64,000 nt of DNA from Adiantum capillus-veneris (lineage: Eukaryota > Streptophyta > Polypodiopsida > Polypodiales > Pteridaceae). Shown here piece by piece: positions 1 through 9,200 of this stretch. How positions within the stretch are numbered: position 1 is the stretch's first letter; each line of letters begins with the position of its first letter. The DNA lies in NCBI GenBank assembly GCA_014529385.2, contig CM043944.1, forward strand, positions 88,624,884 through 88,688,883. Direction: 5' to 3'. The notes under the pieces were generated by a model. It made no database searches. It had not been told where the DNA came from and saw nothing but the letters and a program-made list of their open reading frames with translations. Made by a program: the position numbers and the translations under genes.

Positions 1-227
1 AGACTATAATGTACTATGCAATATCTTACAACATAGTATAAAATATGTACACGGAGGGTTTTATTTATAAGCCTTGATTATATATCCAGCTGACACTCCT
101 TCTCTACTTGGCTTACACATAGCCATATAGAAAACCTAACAGCTCATTGGCCAAATGCCAAATACTAAGTTATACATGTGTAGAGGTGTTTCCCATGCCC
201 ACCTTTCATGGCCAAGCATGGATTGCA
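1..227. other. Unassigned flank
   Basis: AT-rich sequence before the first recognisable LTR. I see no coding frame, tRNA, terminal repeat or primer site in it. Confidence 0.4.
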
Positions 228-903
228 TGTCACAAATTGATGATGTGTCAAGTCACTGAAGAATGGAGACAACCTTCAAATCTCGGCCGAGGGGCCTAAA
301 GCGTAAGAGAAGTAGTACAAGAAGCAGAAGAGGTTTTACCAACTTGCAAAGGTCTTGCCGAGTGGCCTACTTTTAAAAGAAGAGTTCCCACCAACTTATG
401 GGACCCCGTCCGATAGGGCCAAGGGACCTAAAGGCATTAAAATAAAGCAAGACCACACACACACTTAATCTCTTGCGCAAAAGATGATGACATGGCAGCT
501 ATACGGATGCATGCGATTTGTGTTGATAGTGCCATGTGGTAGTCTGTACGAATTTCTGTGTTTTACGTTGTTGCATGTTGACATGGCAGTTGTATGAATT
601 TCCATGCTCAGCGTTGAACTACTTTTTGGAGGCCAAGTGCTTTTAAGTTTGAAGCTTTTCATGTAAACTACTTTTCATAGGCCAAGGGCCTTTAAATATG
701 TGCAGAGGGCTCAGTCTCTAACACACTTCACTGTGAAGGAGCATAGCGCGAGTACCAGCATTGTACGGAGTTCAAGCAATGTAAAGAAATGCCGAAAGGG
801 GCATCAAGGTTTGGGGCCAGTGCTCTCTTTGGGTGGAATGTCGTGCACCTCTTTCAGTCGAGTTGTTCTTTGAAGTGCTTAAAGTTGTTGAGTCTGTTCT
901 TTT
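228..903 (+). mobile_element. Old LTR of the B family, plus orientation
   Basis: The stretch opens with TGTCACAAATTGATGATGTG, matching the start of the minus-strand B-family LTRs (TGTCACAAAGTGATGACGTG). Around 785-835 it carries an AAATGCCGAAAGGGGC block followed by GGTTTGGGG, the same R-region landmark found in the LTR at 55965-56633 read on the other strand. The copies of GTACGAATTTC and GTGCCATGTGG in between also correspond. The right end is approximate and no target duplication could be fixed, so this is a diverged solo LTR or LTR fragment. Confidence 0.55.
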
Positions 904-2800
904 ATGTTGGCATGTGGTGCTCGTCTCGTGACATTGCATCATCCACAAAAGGACATGTGAAAAAAGTGGAGACAAACATCATCCAAGGACGCACTAGTAT
1001 CTGAGGCACTAGTTCACATTTCCCATTTGGAAGGCATCATGATATCCATTGAAAAGAGCGTTGAGGAACCCAACACTCCGCCCACAAACCTTTCCAAAAT
1101 CAAGCATGTGAATTGACTTGTAGGGGAGAGATTCAAAAGGTAGATATCTTTGTATGACGCATGTACCGCAAATCTGGCAAATGAAGCACCAAAGAAACTT
1201 CTTACGCATAGGTTAGACACATAGGAAAAGGGTCATCGTTGGAAAGGCTTGTTGAGCAGATGAACAACTCAGCTCGTTACAACAGTCAATAAGGCTACAG
1301 AGGGAACCCCGTGCTATGGGGTGCGGGGTGCCCACACCTTTGATGGGCAACAAGGAAACGTTGCATCGAAAGAGGTAGCCATTAGAGGTAATCAATGTAG
1401 AGGATGACTCAACGCACCATCCATAATATAACTCATGTTGCCTTATGGAGGACTAAGTTAATTAGCTTCATGATCAAATTAACATAAGTACACATAACAA
1501 GAAAATGAAGAGAAAACTCGATTACTGAACTAGATCCAAGAGACGGCAGAAGGGCTATCCTTATAGCCATGAGCTAAGATTATCCATGGGTGATACAAGG
1601 TGTAGTACAACTCAGAAGAGTCCAAATGCATTTGTGATATCATCATTAGGAAGAGGGGTCAACCCTAAATTGTAGAGGCTAATTTGGTGAGACCATCTCA
1701 TGTCATGTAATCGCATCTCATTTCATGTAGTAATCTCTTATCCTGTGAATTTCCTAAGGAGTGGTTCATAGGGTAAAGCCCATTCCCATCAACTTCTTCA
1801 CTAAAATCCAGCCCGAGGGTAGACGGTCAAGAAAGGTATACAGAGGAGCGCAATTCAGGATAGGAGGAAAGAAGTATAGGTGGCCCCTTGGTGGCGAAAT
1901 GGAGGATAAATGAAGCAATGTGAGCAATGTTTGGGATACAACTAGGGAGCAAAGTGACATGTAGTGGCACCCGAAACGGTTGAAGGAGATGTGAACGGTT
2001 TATTGTGGGCTCTAAGGTATGAGCTTCAGCCCCCTCATTCAAAGGACACCCGGTCCCAAAAGGGTACTTGTTTGGTCCAAATCACATCTTGCATTGTCAT
2101 ATGGTGGATAACAACTTTGACACACCATTAATTTGGCCTATGTAACTTGGCATCCACAAATTGTTTAAAGGGGGTATCCAACAAATAATATGGCAGCACA
2201 GTCCTCCTACGTAACAATCCATACATCAATGGCCAGAAAGGTAGTATAGCCTTCACATAAGTAGAAGAGGAGTGGGTGTTCAGGCACTTGAAATGAAGTG
2301 AGGACAAAGTATCGTACGTCCGTCTCTGTAGAAGTAGCACCAAAAGGTTGGATTGGCTTTGGCTCTAAAGGCAAGGATGACCAAGGAGATTTGCTGCGCT
2401 GAGGGTGCTCATGAGATTGTCGAAGTAGAGACGCATGGAGAAGATGGTTGTGTGGGGATGTGTGAGGTGCAAATTTGCACAAGACCAACACGCACATGCC
2501 TCGACTTCTCAGATTGTGTAGTAAAGAGGCAACCCTATCTTCCATGCAAACACATGTAATTTGTATTTCTGTATGTCCTAGGGCTAATCCAAATTGAGAT
2601 ATTTTCATTCATGAGCCAACCATTGGACAGAGATGTTTTCAATGCATTGTCAAGACAAAGAACATATCCTAGCCTTGGCATGTAAGCCTATATTGCAGGA
2701 ATGGGTTAACATACCAAGAGAATTTGCACAAACAAAATATATAAGGCCAATTCAGTTCTTGCTTACTGTGCCAAATTGGAAGATTGAATGTTGGGGAGGG
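904..2800. other. Decayed intergenic sequence, possible Ty3 integrase relic on the minus strand
   Basis: No intact gene is visible. On the minus strand around 1000-1400 a broken reading contains a Cys-X2-Cys pair and a phrase resembling the zinc-binding start of a Ty3-type integrase, interrupted by stops; this is weak. The rest (1400-2800), including a 133-codon minus-strand frame at 2207-2608, resembles nothing I recognise. Confidence 0.25.
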
Positions 2801-2802
2801 AA

Positions 2803-2827
2803 TACACACACACACACACACATATAT

Positions 2828-2900
<73 letters not shown>

Positions 2901-2908
2901 ACGCACAC
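2803..2908. repeat. (CA)n/(TG)n microsatellite
   Basis: A short (CA)n run, an AT-rich hinge and a (TG)n run of about 75 bases together form a near-palindromic dinucleotide tract. The open frames across it are repeat artefacts coding alternating His-Thr or Cys-Val. Confidence 0.97.
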
Positions 2909-3448
2909 AAATACTTGTGTTAACCACTCCAGGTATTAAACCTGACTGTCGACTCTCCACAAGCAAGATCCGACTTGGGGTCCAACACTCTCAGAAGGGG
3001 AACTGTGCCTCTTTAGTGTCAGCTAAGTGCTGAAGTGTAAATTTTGTCTATTCCATTACTATTATTTCAAGGTTGTTTCATTGATTCCCATTGGCATGTG
3101 GTGCTGACACGGTTCACTGGTATCAGATCCTAGACTTTCTTTGTGCTCACAAAGAAAGTGATTCGACGAAACACTACCTAATAGATCAGTCTACCTCAAC
3201 TAATCCGATCCTGCAAGAAACACAGTGAACATATTTTAGTTCCAAACTATCAAAATCCAAGAGTCTCCCCTGCATCTCCCATGATGAAAACAGCCAGATA
3301 ATCAAGCTATTAACATGTGCTTAGGGGAAGCAAAAAGTTTACACCAGAGCCAGAGATAGAGAGATGGCCATTCTACAAACAAACTAGGTTACTATCTGTA
3401 GCTCAAAGTTCAGACTGTAACGAGAACATAAAAGAACGTCGTAGCTCT
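2909..3448 (-). other. Presumed 3' flank and 3' UTR of the PRKRIP1-like gene
   Basis: This lies immediately downstream (minus strand) of the PRKRIP1-like stop codon, so some of it should be 3' UTR. I could not identify a clear AATAAA-type poly(A) signal. Near 3118-3130 a CTGGTATCAGATCC string resembles a primer-binding-site relic of an LTR element on the plus strand, but no LTR boundary could be fixed. Confidence 0.35.
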
Positions 3449-3760
3449 TTAGGTGGAAAGTCTAGCATCATCTGCTTCTTGAGCATGTTCATCTTCTGAT
3501 TCAGAATCTTCAGACCCTTCAGCACCCAATCCTGCTGCTTGTCCCGCCTCCTGACAAGAGGAAGACTGCACCTTACTCTTTTTCTCCGTACGCTTCTGCT
3601 TTTTCTTCTGACGCCTGGCCCTTTTCTTTGCAGTTCGCTCCTCTGCAGCTTTCAACCTCGACTCTCTTCGAGCTACAAACTCTGTTTCCTCTTTCCGCCT
3701 TTGATAGTCTGCGTCCATACGAGCAAGACGATCTTGTTCTCGGCGCCTCATTTGCCGATA
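3449..3760 (-). CDS. PRKRIP1: PRKR-interacting protein 1 homolog, exon 2 (C-terminal)
   Basis: This exon codes for residues 82-184 and the stop. After the acceptor (minus-strand CATTCATAG, AG at 3762-3761) the frame reads YRQMRRREQDRLARMDADYQ, which matches what I remember of the core of the PRKRIP1 family. A long basic helix follows (KKRARRQKKKQKR), then a Ser/Glu/Asp-rich acidic tail. Animal PRKRIP1 binds double-stranded RNA and is a component of the catalytic spliceosome; the plant protein probably acts in nuclear pre-mRNA splicing, by homology only. Exon 1 lies 53.9 kb away at 57687-57929. The joined protein is 184 residues, which is the usual family length. No frameshift or stop is visible, so the coding parts look under selection despite the huge intron. 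Confidence 0.88.
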   Translation of the reverse strand, partial: YRQMRRREQDRLARMDADYQRRKEETEFVARRESRLKAAEERTAKKRARRQKKKQKRTEKKSKVQSSSCQEAGQAAGLGAEGSEDSESEDEHAQEADDARLST

Positions 3761-3762
3761 CT

Positions 3763-4702
3763 ATGAATGGACAATGCAAATGAGGATAAGAGAAATTTGT
3801 GCAACACCCGTCTTGCAGTTATTATCATTCTCAACAAAACTAAATATAAAAATGACTTTCAGTTTGATAATACTCATAATTACTTCCACCCTAGCAAAGA
3901 CAAAGCGATCAAATTCAAGCCAGAACATAAAACACACCTCCCACCACCCCACTTATGTTAAGCTTTTAGCCTCTCAGTTACTGTTTGTCTATCCTCCATA
4001 TAAACAGGACCACACATGTGACCTATTTACAAAAATCCACACAAACTGTCTTCTCATAGACAATGATAATCCTTCAAAATGTCATTCTACCACTTTGACT
4101 TCCACCCTTTCGTAATACGTACTCAAACTACAGGTCCTAAGGCATCTCATGAGCCTGTAGGCGCACAGAATATAACGGATCTGATAGTGAAAAAACTCCT
4201 CAACTATTCTACAACGAGAAACCTTAAAGGCAAAACTACCAATGATACAGAGTTCCAGAAGATGGGTGGCACGACTCAAAAGCTGGGAACAGGGGAGTAA
4301 GGGAAGAAGGCAGTAGAGAGCTGAAGCAAAAACAAGCCTTTGAGACTCTATTGAGAAGGCCGAAAACTCCTTCAAAAGCCAGCTCCGTGCCTCAAAGGCC
4401 GTAGCTAACAGCGCATCCCATCAGAAGGAACATCACCACTCCAAAAAGACTCTGCACAAAGCTCAATGGGAGAGACAACCCGTAGCCATCCCGGCAACAA
4501 TCAACGTGGCTATGACACTTTCCAACCTGCACAAAACAAGCTGAATACAAGGCTGAAACCTCCCACCCCAAACTGCCCTATGTCCCCCACCATTCGCCCA
4601 ACCACCGGTGTCAAAAGCACAAACAACCAATCATGCGACCACACACACACCCCTCGCACATGCAGCCACACAAGCACAAGCGGACGCATACACAACAGGA
4701 AG
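3763..4702. other. Intron sequence near the acceptor, no gene seen
   Basis: It contains several short open frames on both strands with no recognisable domain or motif. It is probably original intron sequence or very old repeat. The recognisable B1 chromovirus begins at about 4703. Confidence 0.4.
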
Positions 4703-4891
4703 ACATTCCCACTGCACCAGATCTGCGGCCAAGCTGAATTCTGGGTTCCATTTGGAATAGACTATGCTAAACCAAAAGCTTCAAGGTAAAGGTTCACAAT
4801 CTGAGGAGTATCTGCTAGGTCCTCCTCCATCCACTTCGCATCTAATGCAAGATAGTTCTTGAATTTAACCAAGAACCGCCTTCATACTTTA
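4703..4891 (-). pseudogene. Chromovirus B1, chromodomain end (left piece)
   Basis: This piece is collinear with the 3' end of B2 (about 16550-16730), including the AGATAGTTCTTGAA and AACCAAGAACCGCC blocks of the chromodomain coding region read on the minus strand. It is cut at 4892 by element A, whose CTTTA duplication (4887-4891) is repeated at 13301-13305, where B1 resumes. Its left end at about 4703 is a truncation; the B1 3' LTR is missing. Confidence 0.75.
4887..4891. repeat. Target site duplication of element A (left)
   Basis: CTTTA, repeated exactly at 13301-13305 on the far side of the element. Confidence 0.95.
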
Positions 4892-6223
4892 TGTCACCAG
4901 CGTGTGACTACTATCTATCCTTTTTGTTGATTTCTTTCTTATTATCTATTTACTTTCACTTTTTGGAAACACCCCTCGGGAAATCTAACTGCCCTGCATT
5001 GCATAGCTAGTGTGGAACTGTCCAGAGGGAGTCCAGGCCTGAGGGCAAGAGAGCACTAAGGTTGGACAAGGACTATGGTTAGCCAAGTGGGGTCATTGAC
5101 TAGCCAAAGTGGAATCCTTTGCTACAGAGGCTACATTTCAGTTCTGGATGTGGCCGCAGTGTACAAAGAGGGTCGGATGACCTAGAAAGATATAATGGCA
5201 GCATCTCCTAAAATTTAGGGAACTGCTATTTTGGGACCTGAAAATGTCTTCGCGTCATTACGTGCAGTTTGACATGAGGATCATTTTGTTACTCTGTGGC
5301 CAAGTCAACAGAGGCTGCACGTTAAGAGCTATGGAGTGCTTGCTTTCCCTCTTATGCACAGTGCGGTGCCAGGAGTGATGCCCTGCACGCTACGCACTGC
5401 CCTCTCTCTCCCCTTTGGCAGTATGTTATGCCCCTCTAGTGGGCTCTTCATTTGACCAATGTACAGTTGTGTGGGTTCATGCGCGATTGCCGAGGCAAGA
5501 GCCTCTTGCACAGGTACTGGATTAGCTAGCGGCTAATCCCCCCGCAGGTACAGGTGAATTCGGAGAGGTTTCACGCCAGAAATCTCGTCCGATTCAAAGG
5601 GCAAGTAGCCCTACAGGTGCGGGAGCTCGAGGACTTGCTAGGGATGCGACCGGCACGCAGAACGGAGCCCGAAACAGTGAATTACAGCCTGCTGTGTATT
5701 TTTGCAGGTTTAGGGTTTTGGCCCTAAACGGACCCTAATACCCCCAGGAGGTTCGGGGACGCAAGGGGACCGCTGTACAGGCGATCTGGAGCATTTTCAG
5801 GGCTGAAAACAGAGAATTCAGCGTGCTGCAGATTCTCGCCAGGTTTTGCAAAGTGCCCGTATGCGTCGGGAAAGTCGGTCAATGCGTGGGAATACTGACC
5901 GTGAAGGGTTCTAGTACAGTTATGCTGCCGAAATCAGGCTGGAACAGTGGAAATTCAGCCGAGTTTGTGCGGGGCAGCTTGTAGGGAACCACAGCGTTTA
6001 TTCCCTCTTTTGAACAATAAAGAAATACCGAAAGGGGCGCCTAAGTTAGGGGCCAATCTGGTGTCCGTCTACTCATACAGGTGCAATCTAGCAGCCTGTA
6101 TCCCTCTCCCCTTTGTTGTGTCTTGAAAGTACAGGTAAAATAGACGACTAATAATGGGTGAAAGCTAAATCAAGGTTTAAAGTAAAGTCTACCGCCCTTT
6201 TCGGATTGAACAGGCCGGTTTCA
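4892..6223 (+). repeat. 5' LTR of element A
   Basis: It starts TGTCACCAGCGTGTGACTAC and ends CAGGCCGGTTTCA. It contains a GTTTAGGGTTTTGGCCCTAAAC inverted telobox-like motif near 5708-5730 and an AATAAAGAAATACCGAAAGG block near 6017, the likely poly(A) signal and R region. Compared with the solo LTRs at 20287 and 42073 it lacks about 145 bp after position 5316 (GAGGCTGCAC|GTTAAGAG). Confidence 0.95.
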
Positions 6224-6241
6224 TGGTTCCATCGACGGGAT
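6224..6241 (+). other. Primer binding site of element A (not initiator Met type)
   Basis: TGGTTCCATCGACGGGAT lies directly after the 5' LTR. Every other element here uses a TGGTATCAGAGC initiator-Met-type site. From memory this one is closest to the 3' end of plant tRNA-Glu, with about three mismatches; the tRNA assignment is inference. Confidence 0.6.
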
Positions 6242-6280
6242 TAAATCACTTTTTCCTATAGAAGTGAGCCTTGGTCATAT

Positions 6281-9200
6281 TTGGGCTTGAAGACACAAGG
6301 GATCATAGACCAGACACAGGGAATTGCAATTATGGCTGACAGACCAGATGATGTGACTGAAGAGGTTTCCTCTTCACAGGGTCAACAGACACATGAAGTG
6401 GGTGAGTCCTCAAGACCACCACAGACTGATGATGATATATTCAGGACCCAGTTGGCTACTGCTGTGGCTATGTTCACACAAGTAATGCAGAATCCGAGGT
6501 TTCTAGCCTTTCTGCAACCTCCTGTTCCGTCTCAGCAAGTTGGGTCACTGGATCATATTCAAAAGCCTGTTAAGGCTCGAACACAGGTGATTCATACCGC
6601 ACAGTCAATGGAAACACCTGTACACTTGACGGAGAACATGCAGTCTCCACAACGTATGCCTAAGGTGCAAGAACAGGTGGCTGAGATGCCAGTTTTTCAA
6701 GCTGTACCAATTCAGCCCGCCACCTTTCAGCAGCCTATAGCTGGTTCTAATGGGCAGGGAAGCAACTTACAGGCTATGCAACAGGTCTTCCCACCACCTT
6801 CAGTACACCCTGGCTATTTTGGAGGTGGATCCGTATTCCAAAGCATGGCTGGTCATGCACCTGGAAATCAGTTTTATACGCCAGGAACAGTGTTTGCGGG
6901 TGCTCAAACGATGATGCCTAACCCCATGTACAGTGTCATGGGTATGCAACCAGGGTTTCAAAGCACTCAGGGACAATTTGGGATGCCACAAGCAAATTTT
7001 GGTATGGCTGGAATTACAAATCAGCAGCCAAATATGGCATTTCCAGGTCAAGTTAATAGCGGCCAAGGAACACAGATGAACCCTAATAGTGTTCCCATGT
7101 TTCAGTCACTTCCATATGACAATTTAACGCCGCTGGAGAGGCCAACTCCGTACAAAGAAGGTGGCAAAGGTGTGTCATTCACGACCTTTACAGGGTTTGA
7201 TGACAGGAAGAAGGCTCTTTCATTCCTCCAGCAGTTTGACAAGGCCTATGCAGGGGGAAACTTTACAGAGGCTTCAAAGGTCCGCAAGGCAGCCACTTTC
7301 TTGACAGGGAATGCGGGACAATGGTGGACAACTTTATTGCTTCAAGGGCAAGCTCCGTCCACATGGATTTACTTCAAGCAGATTTTTGCAGCAGCATGGT
7401 TATCTGATGATTTCGAAGCAGATGTCATGACAGAATGGCACCAGCTTAATGCTGCCACTTGCAGAAATCTGGATGATTACAATCGGAAGTTTTGGAAAGC
7501 TCTACTTCCAGTAACTTCCTATAGGTTTGTGCCATTGACAGAACAGATTGAAAAATACTGTTGTGGCCTACCCAAAGGATTGAGAAAATACTGCACAAAG
7601 ACCAAAGTCACTACTTTGACGCAGCTCATCGAGGTAGCAAACACTGGCAATGGTTTGCTCAAGGGAGAAGATTGTGAATTTAACACTGGCGTCAAGGCAG
7701 GATCAGGCAAGAAAAATTCAGCCAAGAAGCACGTTCCCAATGAGGCTCCTAAAGGGACTCAGGAGTCAGCCAACGCAGGGAAAGACAAAGCTACGGCTGA
7801 ATCAGAAAAAGGACCAGCAAAGAAATGGAAAAGACGTTTTCCTCGCAAGTCAGAAGAGCAAAAGAAGGTCCTGAGGACAGAGAACAAATGCTTTATATGT
7901 GAGCAGCCTGGCCACATTGCTTACAACTGTCCTACAAAGAAAAGGCCAGCTGATTCTGAAGACAAGGAGGACAGGAAGGGAAAGAAGCCCATGGCTGGTC
8001 TAGTGCCAGATATGGTGGGCGACAAGCCAAATTCAGATGCAAGTGAGCTTTGCAGAGCATGGGGAAAGGTTAGGGATCAAACAGTGCTTATCTTCTTTGA
8101 TCCAGGTGCCAAAGCCAACTTTATTTCCCCAGAATTGGCTTCAAAGTTGGGAATCAGACCTGAAGAGATGGGGTATACAGCAGAGGCAGGTTTGGCATGT
8201 CCTGGCCATACAGAGGCTGTGACACCCATCATTGGAAAGTTGCGTCTACATATCCAGTCCTATGTAGATGCTGAAGAATTTTACATCATGCCATTGGACG
8301 GATGTGATGTGTTGTTAGGTATTCCTTGGTTGTTTCGTGTACAGGGAATCCTGGATGCCTACAACAAAAAGATCACTGTACAGAGCAGGGGAAAGACTCA
8401 TATTCTGGATGTAAAGCTTAAAGGGGAGTCTATTCCTACTGTATCAGCTTCTGCTATTACTTCTGTAATGAAAAAGCATCTTTCTGCGTACTTGGTTTTT
8501 GCACGTGAAGTGTCAGATTGTGATGAATCAAATTTATCTGTGCTAGATAAAGAAAGGTCAATGTTTTTACAACAGTATAGTGACTGTTTTTCCGATTCAT
8601 TACCGTCTCAATTACCGCCAGAGAGACCCGAGGACCATGCGATAGATTTGGTGCCAGGCTGTAGCCCACCAAATAAGCCTCCGTACAGGGTTAGTGCGGC
8701 TCAGCAGAAAGAGATAATGGGCCAAGTACAGGAGCTGTTAGAAAAAGGGCTGATTCAGCCCAGTTCATCTCCATTCTGTTCTCCAGTATTGTTGGTGCAG
8801 AAAAAAGATGGCTCATGGCGTATGTGCATCGACTACCGTGCACTGAACAAGAATACCATCAAGAATAGGTTCCCTATACCTAGAATTGATGATATTATGG
8901 ACAAATTAGAAGGAGCAGCTATGTTTAGCAGGATAGATCTAAAGAGTGGGTACCATCAGATCCGCATTAGATCAGAGGATGTGCACAAGACTGCTTTTAG
9001 AACAACGTTTGGCCTTTACGAATTTTTAGTGATGCCCTTTGGTCTCACAAATGCTCCTGCTACGTTCAATAGGATGATGGACAGAATTTTCCGTCCGCAC
9101 CAGCAGTTTGTTGGTACATTCTTTGATGACATGATAGTCTACTCAAAGAATGAAGAGGAGCATAGGCATCACTTGGCCATTGTGTTCAAAGAGTTACGCA

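Noticed and set aside
2633-3033. Open frames on both strands across the (CA)n/(TG)n tract
   Set aside because: They are dinucleotide-repeat artefacts (His-Thr, Cys-Val) without start context or homology.
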